A DNA stretch of 5,500 bases from assembly GCA_020201485.1 (NCBI GenBank), contig JAIVGT010000070.1, positions 1-5,500 of the forward strand, written 5' to 3'. Numbering within the stretch: the first letter of the stretch is position 1; each line of letters starts with the position of its first letter. The position numbers and the translations under genes are program-made. The notes beneath the pieces are model-generated. The model was not told the origin of the DNA and did not search any database. It was given only the letters and a program-made list of their open reading frames with translations. The DNA is from Halobacteriales archaeon. Its GTDB lineage: Archaea; Thermoplasmatota; SW-10-69-26; JACQPN01; JAIVGT01. Shown here piece after piece: positions 1 through 4,461 of the stretch.

Positions 1-252
1 GAGGAGGTGCTGCTGCGGCATCCCCATGTCCTGCAGTGCGCGGTCGTCGGCGTGCCGGACGCGGAGCGGGGCCATGTGCTGCGCGCCGTGGTCCAGCCCG
101 CGCCGGGGGCGGAGCGGGACAAGCTGCCGGAGGAGCTGCGCGCCTGGGTGCGCACCCGGCTCGCGGCGCACCAAGTGCCGCGCGACGTCCTGATCGTCGA
201 GGAGCTTCCGACGACCCCGACGGGCAAGGTCGTGCGTCACAAGCTCCGTTGA
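1..252 (+). CDS. AMP-forming acyl-CoA synthetase (ANL superfamily), C-terminal fragment
   Basis: This is the last 83 codons of a gene that begins before the window. The reading frame is open from base 1 and ends at TGA 250-252. The visible part matches the small mobile C-terminal domain of ANL enzymes (acyl-CoA synthetases and relatives), which activate a carboxylate with ATP to an acyl-adenylate and then form the CoA thioester. Visible marks are the 'HPHVLQCAVVGVPDAERG' segment (7-24 of the fragment), typical of the entry to this domain, and the terminal motif PTTPTGKVVRHKLR (70-83), whose Lys76 corresponds to the conserved catalytic lysine of the adenylation step. The substrate cannot be told because the N-terminal binding pocket lies outside the window. 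Acetyl-, propionyl- and medium-chain acyl-CoA ligases are all possible. The family call is secure and the specificity is unknown. Confidence 0.9.
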   Translation, partial: EEVLLRHPHVLQCAVVGVPDAERGHVLRAVVQPAPGAERDKLPEELRAWVRTRLAAHQVPRDVLIVEELPTTPTGKVVRHKLR

Positions 253-335
253 TGGCCCCGTTTCATGGGAAGCGGCGACGGTCCGACGAACGGTCCTGGC
301 CCAATGGCCCTGGGGCGGCAGTTCCCCTGACGGCG

Positions 336-343
336 TGGTATTT
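336..343 (+). promoter_or_regulatory. Possible TATA box for the small ACT-like gene
   Basis: TGGTATTT is a short AT-rich island in a very GC-rich 127-base gap. Its centre is about 40 bases before the ATG at 380. With the usual archaeal spacing of about 26 bases, transcription would start near 366, leaving a leader of roughly 14 bases that contains the GAGGG Shine-Dalgarno-like sequence at 369-373. The box is weak, and no clear BRE is visible before it. Confidence 0.35.
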
Positions 344-379
344 CGCTCCCGAGGTGCTTGCTCGGTGCGAGGGTTGCGC

Positions 380-631
380 ATGGAGGTCGTCGACACCGAC
401 GCCTCGGCCGAGGGGTTCGGCCGCGCGTTGTTCGTGCTCCGCGTCCAGTCCGCGAGCCGCCGCCACGTGCTCGCCGAGGCCCTGACGCTCGGCATGCAGG
501 GCGCGGGCGGCGCGGGCGAGCTGCTGTTCCTGGCCCCGACGGACGACCCGGAGAAGCTGGGCCGGCTCGCCGAGGCCCTGGCCAGCCTGGACGGCGTGCG
601 CGACGTGCGCTGCTCCGTCCTCGCCCTGTGA
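380..631 (+). CDS. Small stand-alone protein with predicted ACT/RAM-like fold
   Basis: This gene encodes 83 residues of unrecognised function. I chose the ATG at 380 because GAGGG at 369-373 sits 6 bases before it. A longer GTG start at 335 would overlap the putative TATA box. The predicted order is strand (16-23, ALFVLRVQ), helix (25-40), strand (46-51, GELLFLA), helix (56-69) and strand (73-82, VRDVRCSVLA). The stretch 'DPEKLGRLAEALASLDGVRDV' resembles the last half of Lrp/AsnC ligand-sensing (RAM) and ACT domains, where a helix leads into 'L-x-G-V-x-x-V'. No DNA-binding domain is attached. If the fold is right, it could be a free-standing effector-binding or oligomerising module. The protein has one cysteine (C78) and no membrane segment or signal. 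The assignment rests on pattern only, so treat it as hypothetical. Confidence 0.65.
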   Translation: MEVVDTDASAEGFGRALFVLRVQSASRRHVLAEALTLGMQGAGGAGELLFLAPTDDPEKLGRLAEALASLDGVRDVRCSVLAL

Positions 632-650
632 GCGCGCCGGGGGCCCACCG

Positions 651-666
651 GCGGAACCTATTTGTA
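651..666 (+). promoter_or_regulatory. TATA box with purine-rich BRE for the S6e gene
   Basis: CTATTTGTA at 658-666 is the clearest AT island before S6e and is preceded by the purine-rich GCGGAA (651-656), as expected for a TFB recognition element. A start of transcription about 26 bases downstream would fall near 688, giving a leader of around 30 bases. That leader includes a good Shine-Dalgarno sequence, GAGGTG at 705-710, 8 bases before the ATG at 719. Confidence 0.6.
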
Positions 667-718
667 GGGTGTGCGGCATCGCCGCTTCCCGCCCTGCCCA
701 GGGCGAGGTGTGCGCTGC

Positions 719-1147
719 ATGGTCGAGTTCCGCGTGAACGTGAGCGACCCGAAGGATGGCAAGAGCGTCCAGGTCACCGTCTCCGGCCAGCACGCCAACG
801 TGCTCGTGCGCAAGCGCATCGGCGAGGAGGTCGACGGCATGTTCGTCGGGCTCCCCGGCTACAAGCTCAAGATCACCGGCGGCAGCGACAAGGACGGCTT
901 CGCCATGCGGCCCGAGATCCCCATCAGCGGGCGCAAGCGCATCCTCGTCTCCCGCTCACTCGGCTACAAGCCCGCCCGGCACCACATCCGCCGCGGCCGC
1001 ACGTTCCGCACGACGGGCAACCGGCGCAAGAAGACGTTCCGCGGCAACGAGATCGGCCCGGACACGATGCAGATCAACACCGTGGTCACGACGCACGGCC
1101 CGAAGTCGCTGGCCGAGCTCGCGCCGAAGAAGGAAGAGAAGAAGTAG
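719..1147 (+). CDS. rps6e: Small-subunit ribosomal protein eS6 (S6e)
   Basis: This encodes a 142-residue archaeal/eukaryotic-type protein of the 30S subunit that has no bacterial counterpart. Diagnostic segments are the N-terminal strand region with 'SDPKDGKS' (9-16), the signature 'VDGMFVGLPGYKLKITGGSD' (38-57) followed by KDGFAMRP (58-65), GRKRILVS (71-78) and RRKKTFRGNEI (102-112) leading to QIN (118-120). The ATG at 719 is supported by GAGGTG at 705-710 and by the family N-terminus. Residues 86-101 are longer than I expect for the family, by about 11 residues: R91-N101 looks like an imperfect tandem copy of R102-N110 (see findings). The C-terminal tail KKEEKK is charged and probably flexible. 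S6e lies directly before aIF2-gamma, a common archaeal neighbourhood, although a separate promoter-like box precedes aIF2-gamma. Identity is secure. Confidence 0.96.
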   Translation: MVEFRVNVSDPKDGKSVQVTVSGQHANVLVRKRIGEEVDGMFVGLPGYKLKITGGSDKDGFAMRPEIPISGRKRILVSRSLGYKPARHHIRRGRTFRTTGNRRKKTFRGNEIGPDTMQINTVVTTHGPKSLAELAPKKEEKK

Positions 1148-1150
1148 GCA

Positions 1151-1185
1151 CGGGCGCGCCCGGGCCGGCGCTTCCGCCTGGTTTT
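1151..1185 (+). terminator. Possible terminator after S6e (palindrome plus short T run)
   Basis: Three bases after the S6e stop lies a perfect 12-base palindrome, CGGGCGCGCCCG (1151-1162). A TTTT run follows at 1182-1185, notable in this GC-rich sequence. Archaeal termination depends mainly on T runs, and four is short. The palindrome could also be a chance product of the base composition. Confidence 0.25.
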
Positions 1186-1210
1186 CCCGTGATGATGAGG
1201 GGCAAACCCT

Positions 1211-1218
1211 CTTATGAA
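1211..1218 (+). promoter_or_regulatory. Possible TATA box for the aIF2-gamma operon
   Basis: CTTATGAA lies about 39 bases before the ATG at 1253. Transcription would begin near 1240, just before the Shine-Dalgarno-like AGGGTG (1243-1248). This box includes the alternative upstream ATG at 1214, so a start at that ATG would fall outside the transcript. This supports the shorter protein beginning at 1253. Confidence 0.45.
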
Positions 1219-1252
1219 CTGCCCGCCATCCCCGGCTACTTCAGGGTGCCCC

Positions 1253-2485
1253 ATGAAGGTCGCCAAGCAACCCGAGGCCAACATCGGCATGGTCGGCCAC
1301 GTCGACCACGGCAAGACCACGCTGACCCAGGCCTTGACGGGCGAGTGGACCGACCGGCACTCCGAGGAGATCAAGCGCGGCATCAGCATCAAGCTCGGCT
1401 ATGCTGACGCGGCGTTCTACAAGTGCCCGACCTGCCAGGGCACGGACGCCTACACGAACGAGCCGACGCACGCCAAGTGCGGCACGGCGACGAACCTCCT
1501 GCGCACGGTGAGCTTCGTGGACTCGCCCGGCCACGAGACGCTCATGGCGACGATGCTGAGCGGCGCCGCCATCATGGACGGGGCCATCTTGCTCGTGGGC
1601 GCGAACGAGCCCTGCCCCCGGCCGCAGACGAAGGAGCACCTGATGGCGCTCGACATCATCGGCATCAAGAACATCGTCATCGTCCAGAACAAGATCGACC
1701 TCGTGAGCGAGGAGAAGGCCCTGGAGAACTTCCGGCAGATCCAGGAGTTCGTGAAGGGCACGGTGGCGGAGCACGCCCCCATCATCCCCATCAGCGCCCA
1801 GCAGAAGATCAACCTCGAGCCCCTCATCGAATCCGTCGAGCGCATCATCCCCACGCCGAAGCGCGACCCGGCCAAGCCCGGCCGCATGTCCATCGCGCGC
1901 AGCTTCGACATCAACCTCCCCGGGCAGCGGCCCAAGGAGCTGAAGGGCGGCGTCCTGGGTGGGAGCATCGCCCAAGGCAAGTTCAAGGTCGGCGAGGAGA
2001 TCGAGATCGTCCCCGGCATCAAGGTCGAGGAGCACGGCAAGACGAAGTGGCTCCCGCTCAAGACCGTGGTCACCGGCCTCATGACCGGTGGCCAGCCGCA
2101 CCAGGAAGTGAACCCGGGCGGGCTGGTCGGCATCGGCACCCGCCTCGACCCGGCGCTGACGAAGAGCGACAACCTCGCGGGCAAGATGGCCGGCCGGCCG
2201 GGCACGCTCCCGGCGATGCGCGAGAGCTTCACGATGCAGGTCAAGCTCCTCGACCGCGTCGTGGGCACGGACCAGGACCTGCAGGTCGAGCCGGTGAAGA
2301 CGCGCGAGCCGCTCATGCTCAACGTCGGCACGGCGACGACGGTGGGCGTGGTCAGCAGCGCGCGCAAGGACGAGGTCGACGTCCAGCTCAAGCTGCCGGT
2401 CATCGCCGAGCCCGGCGCGCGGGCCGCCATCTCGCGCCGCATCGGGGCGCGCTGGCGCCTCATCGGCTACGGCGTGGTGCGCTGA
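1253..2485 (+). CDS. eif2g: Translation initiation factor 2, gamma subunit (aIF2-gamma)
   Basis: This GTPase of 410 residues is the core of the archaeal aIF2 heterotrimer and delivers methionylated initiator tRNA to the small ribosomal subunit. Motifs in order are the P-loop GHVDHGKT (15-22), switch 1 with [15 protein letters not shown] (38-52), a zinc-knuckle insertion (58-76), G3 DSPGHE (90-95), the family mark [13 protein letters not shown] (117-129), G4 NKID (146-149) and G5 SAQ (181-183). Beta-barrel domains II and III follow, with [18 protein letters not shown] in domain II. The length is normal for the family. I chose the ATG at 1253 over 1214 because AGGGTG precedes it by 4 bases, the TATA-like box covers 1214, and family members begin close to the P-loop. 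The knuckle reads C58-x2-C61 and then H73-x2-C76, where Cys is usual at position 73. The stop overlaps the next gene's ATG by one base, so the two are probably coupled. Confidence 0.97.
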   Translation: MKVAKQPEANIGMVGHVDHGKTTLTQALTGEWTDRHSEEIKRGISIKLGYADAAFYKCPTCQGTDAYTNEPTHAKCGTATNLLRTVSFVDSPGHETLMATMLSGAAIMDGAILLVGANEPCPRPQTKEHLMALDIIGIKNIVIVQNKIDLVSEEKALENFRQIQEFVKGTVAEHAPIIPISAQQKINLEPLIESVERIIPTPKRDPAKPGRMSIARSFDINLPGQRPKELKGGVLGGSIAQGKFKVGEEIEIVPGIKVEEHGKTKWLPLKTVVTGLMTGGQPHQEVNPGGLVGIGTRLDPALTKSDNLAGKMAGRPGTLPAMRESFTMQVKLLDRVVGTDQDLQVEPVKTREPLMLNVGTATTVGVVSSARKDEVDVQLKLPVIAEPGARAAISRRIGARWRLIGYGVVR

Positions 2486-3114
2486 TGGCGGGCAAGCGGG
2501 GCAAGCCGGCGAAGGGCAAGCCGAAGCGCGGCCCGCCGCCGCGCAAGGCCAAGCCGCAGCCCAAGCCCCGCGCCCTGCCCGCGCCCCGGCCGCCGAAGCT
2601 CGTGCTCGAGGAGTCCTCGGCCCAGTTCGCGCCCGAGCCCATCCCGCCCCTGCCGGAGCTGCGCGTCATCACGCCCGAGGAGCTGGCGGCGCAGCTGCCC
2701 CCGCCGGAGGAGGGCCGGCTGCAGAAGCGGTTCATCCTCCTCGACAGCAACGCGCTCCTCATGCAGTTCCAGTTCAGCGTGGACATCGAGAACGAGCTGC
2801 ACCGCATCATCGACGTGCCGTACGAGATCGTCGTGCCCGACATCGTCGTGGGCGAGCTGCAGAACCTGGCGCGCAGCATGACGGGCAAGGACCGGGGCGA
2901 GGCGCTCATGGCCATCCGGCTCGCGGGCACGTTCCAGGTCGTGAAGTCGGGCGACTCCGCCGACACGGGCATCCTGCGCCTGGCGGAGAAGCTCAACGCC
3001 ATCGTCGTCACGAACGACAAGATCCTGCGCGCCCGCCTGCGCGCGAAGAACATCCCGAACATCCACCTGCGGAGCAAGGCGTTCCTCACGGTGGAGGGCC
3101 ACGTCGGGTTCTGA
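2485..3114 (+). CDS. PIN-domain nuclease, Fcf1/Utp24-like, with long N-terminal tail
   Basis: This encodes 209 residues. The PIN domain covers about 81-209 and carries the acidic metal-binding set: D87 in LLDSNALL, E124 in VVGELQNL, D157 and/or D160 in SGDSADTGIL, and D178 in VTNDKILRARL. The ending 'NIPNIHLRSKAFLTVEG' is typical of the Fcf1/Utp24-like branch. The eukaryotic members are pre-18S rRNA endonucleases, so a role in small-subunit rRNA processing is a reasonable inference from family and neighbours. No antitoxin gene lies next to it, so a VapC-type toxin is less likely. The TGATG overlap with aIF2-gamma and GGTG at 2476-2479 set the start. The next Met (93) would remove the catalytic D87. 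Residues 1-38 are almost entirely K, R, P, G and A, and 39-80 are proline-rich and acidic. This disordered tail is unusual for archaeal homologues, which are mostly little more than the PIN domain. Confidence 0.9.
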   Translation: MAGKRGKPAKGKPKRGPPPRKAKPQPKPRALPAPRPPKLVLEESSAQFAPEPIPPLPELRVITPEELAAQLPPPEEGRLQKRFILLDSNALLMQFQFSVDIENELHRIIDVPYEIVVPDIVVGELQNLARSMTGKDRGEALMAIRLAGTFQVVKSGDSADTGILRLAEKLNAIVVTNDKILRARLRAKNIPNIHLRSKAFLTVEGHVGF

Positions 3115-3122
3115 GCCAACCC

Positions 3123-3155
3123 GGGCCGGCGCAAGGCTCACGTGCTCGCCGGCCC
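3123..3155 (+). other. Inverted repeat (9-bp stem, 15-base loop) between the PIN and repeat-protein genes
   Basis: GGGCCGGCG (3123-3131) is perfectly complementary to CGCCGGCCC (3147-3155). The loop between them contains CACGTG. The hairpin starts 9 bases after the PIN stop codon and ends 11 bases before the ATG at 3166, so it fills most of the intergenic gap. No T run follows it. It could mark an RNA end, block the next ribosome-binding site, or be chance in GC-rich DNA. Confidence 0.4.
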
Positions 3156-3165
3156 CTGCGCGCCC

Positions 3166-3795
3166 ATGCGCGCCTGGCTCCTGGCGGCGGCTCTTGCGTT
3201 CGGCACGCTCTGGTCCGCGGCCGCGCTGCCGGTGTGCGTGGGCGCGGGCGATACGACGTGCGAGCTGCTGGCGGTGAGCGCGCAGGGCGACAGCGCCGCG
3301 ACCGGCATGTGCGCCGCGGTCTGCGTGTCCGGGGCCGCGGTCAGCGGCACGGGGGACGCCGATGGCTACGTGCTCGCGGTGAGCGGCACGGGCGATGCCT
3401 ACGCCTGGAGCTATGCGGTGAGCGCCGGGGGCGAGGCGGAGGCGCACCAGCACCTCGCCGCGTCCGCGCTCGGCGACGCGGCGTGCGCGGCGTGCCCGGC
3501 CATCAGCGGGACGGGCGCGAGCACGACGGGGAGCGGCGCGCTCGCGCTCAGCGGCACCGGGCCGGCGGAGGGAGGCAGGGTGGCCGTGTCCGGCGCAGGC
3601 AACGCTTCCGGCAGCATCGCGGTCGCGGGCCAGGGCAGCGCGGGCAAGACGGCCGCCCTGAGCCTGGCCGGGGAGGCGCGGTGCGAGGGGGCGGTGTGCG
3701 TTGCGGTGAGCGCGTCGGGCCACGCCGAAGGGGGCGCGGCGGCCGTCGGCGGGGCCGACCTGCTGCCGCTGCCGGCCATCCATCCGATAGCTTGA
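3166..3795 (+). CDS. Secreted alanine/glycine-rich repeat protein, likely beta-solenoid
   Basis: This encodes 209 residues of unrecognised function. I chose the ATG at 3166 because MRAWLLAAALAFGTLWSAAA (1-20) is a compact Sec signal peptide with an AAA cleavage site. The GTG at 3142 lies inside a hairpin loop and would add a Cys- and Pro-containing front. The mature part is about eleven degenerate repeats with core A-(V/I/L)-S-x-x-G-x-A, starting at residues 36, 58, 71, 84, 98, 112, 127, 140, 152, 164 and 180, so about 13 residues apart. Such short Ala/Gly/Ser units with alternating hydrophobic residues resemble YadA-head-type or other beta-roll folds. Eight cysteines come in close pairs (24/32, 49/53, 107/110, 173/178), which suggests disulfides outside the cell. 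No C-terminal membrane anchor is evident, and it ends DLLPLPAIHPIA. No Shine-Dalgarno or TATA box is obvious, so it may be transcribed with the PIN gene. Confidence 0.8.
   Translation: MRAWLLAAALAFGTLWSAAALPVCVGAGDTTCELLAVSAQGDSAATGMCAAVCVSGAAVSGTGDADGYVLAVSGTGDAYAWSYAVSAGGEAEAHQHLAASALGDAACAACPAISGTGASTTGSGALALSGTGPAEGGRVAVSGAGNASGSIAVAGQGSAGKTAALSLAGEARCEGAVCVAVSASGHAEGGAAAVGGADLLPLPAIHPIA
3271..3726 (+). repeat. Degenerate ~39-base coding repeats (11 units)
   Basis: The A-V-S-x-x-G-x-A units are partly visible in the DNA. The segments starting at 3340, 3379 and 3418 are exactly 39 bases (13 codons) apart, and the first two share most of GTSAGCGGCACGGGSGAYGC (S = C/G, Y = C/T). Later units vary between 12 and 16 codons and are conserved mainly in protein sequence, which suggests old duplications held by structural selection. 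Confidence 0.7.
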
Positions 3796-3798
3796 ATA
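3792..3798 (+). promoter_or_regulatory. Possible TATA box for a leaderless transcript
   Basis: TTGAATA overlaps the stop codon of the repeat-protein gene (TGA 3793-3795). Its centre is 26 bases before the GTG at 3821, the standard archaeal distance to the transcription start. There is no Shine-Dalgarno sequence before that GTG, so a leaderless mRNA beginning at the start codon fits both facts. Confidence 0.45.
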
Positions 3799-3820
3799 CG
3801 CGGCCCAGCTTCGAACTGCC

Positions 3821-4426
3821 GTGCCCCGCACGCTGCGCGTCGCCGAGGCGAAGCAGGCGGACCTGGCGCGCTGGGCGCGCGAGGACCTGCAGCAGCGCGG
3901 AGCGCGGCTGCGCGAAGTGACGCACAGCCGCACGACGTTCGACGGCCTGGGGAGCGGCGGCTCGTTCCGGCGCGGCGGCTACGTCGGCGTGTACCAGCCC
4001 ATGGGCGATGCCAACGCCGAGGTGCTCGTCCAGGTCTGGGCCACGGCGGCGCGACGCGCGTACTGGGCCATCGCCGGGTTGAGCGTGCTCGCCACCGTCG
4101 TGCTCCTCGGCGCGTCGCCGCCGAGCCAGATGTTCTTCTACGCGGCGCTGCTGCTCTGGCCGCTGTTCGGGCTGGCGGCGCTCCTGTACCTGCTCACGTT
4201 CCGCGCCAGCGCCCAAGCCGAGGACGAGCTGGCGGTGGGGCTGGCGGAGCGCTTCCAGGCCGCGGGGCTGCACGTCGTGGGGGAGGAGGAACAGCTGGAG
4301 CGGGACATCCGCGAGCGCCTCGAGGGCGAGGCGAAGCAGCGCGAGGTCGATGCGCTGCCGAAGCCGGAGCGGCGGGGGGCGGCGCGCGAGAAGCGGCCGC
4401 TGTTCGGGGCGCGCAAGGAACGCTAA
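3821..4426 (+). CDS. Membrane protein with two predicted transmembrane helices, unknown function
   Basis: This encodes 201 residues that I do not recognise. The N-terminal part (1-79) is soluble and contains a likely helix (8-32), then a Gly-rich stretch around 42-56 and a probable beta segment (54-73). Two hydrophobic helices follow, about 80-98 (YWAIAGLSVLATVVLLGA) and 104-126, joined by the short turn SPPSQ. This hairpin would place both ends on the same side, probably the cytoplasm given the Arg/Lys content next to the helices (R78, R79, R128). The C-terminal part (131-201) is highly charged and mostly helical, possibly a coiled coil up to about 175, and ends in a basic tail. The start is GTG 3821, because the next in-frame ATG (4001) would remove 60 residues. 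A promoter-like box precedes it at the spacing for a leaderless message. A scaffold or sensor role is possible, but nothing visible proves it. Confidence 0.8.
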   Translation: MPRTLRVAEAKQADLARWAREDLQQRGARLREVTHSRTTFDGLGSGGSFRRGGYVGVYQPMGDANAEVLVQVWATAARRAYWAIAGLSVLATVVLLGASPPSQMFFYAALLLWPLFGLAALLYLLTFRASAQAEDELAVGLAERFQAAGLHVVGEEEQLERDIRERLEGEAKQREVDALPKPERRGAAREKRPLFGARKER

Positions 4427-4433
4427 TTTTATC
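4426..4433 (+). promoter_or_regulatory. TATA-like box / T run between membrane-protein and lipoprotein genes
   Basis: ATTTTATC is the strongest AT island in this part of the window. It starts at the last base of the upstream TAA stop and lies about 32 bases before the ATG at 4462, so transcription would start near 4456 and give a very short leader. On the same strand the TTTT could also help terminate the upstream transcript. Confidence 0.5.
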
Positions 4434-4461
4434 GCGGGCTTGCCATCTTGGCGGAGCCGGG

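Noticed and set aside
278..296. Direct repeat ACGGTCC (278-284 and 290-296) as an operator
   Set aside because: Two 7-base copies 12 bases apart in a GC-rich gap are easily due to chance, and they are not aligned with the promoter-like box at 336.
1214..1252. Earlier ATG (1214) for aIF2-gamma
   Set aside because: It lies within the probable TATA box and adds 13 Pro/Ser/Cys-containing residues not expected in the family. The ATG at 1253 has a Shine-Dalgarno-like sequence.
358..1407. 349-residue plus-strand open frame across the small gene and S6e
   Set aside because: It is out of frame with S6e, is dominated by Arg, Pro, Gly and Ala, and ends inside aIF2-gamma. It is a frame shadow.
1241..2101. 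286-residue minus-strand open frame opposite aIF2-gamma
   Set aside because: The sequence opposite is a highly conserved GTPase gene. The minus-strand product is low-complexity Leu/Asp/Arg/Val, with no recognisable domain.
1423..2484. Upstream extension of the PIN frame through most of aIF2-gamma
   Set aside because: The frame is open but encodes an Arg/Gly/Pro/His-rich shadow of aIF2-gamma. The overlap-coupled ATG at 2485 is the sensible start.
2485..3114. PIN protein as a VapC toxin
   Set aside because: No small antitoxin gene adjoins it. The sequence ending, size and ribosome-gene neighbours fit the Fcf1/Utp24-like group better.
2467..3933. 488-residue open frame on the minus strand
   Set aside because: It lies opposite the PIN, repeat-protein and membrane-protein genes, and its product is mainly Arg, Ala, His and Gly, typical of an antisense shadow where stop codons are rare because of high GC.
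3548..4273. 241-residue minus-strand open frame opposite the repeat- and membrane-protein genes
   Set aside because: Its composition (Arg, Pro, Gln, Ala) and lack of any domain indicate an antisense shadow of the two plus-strand genes.
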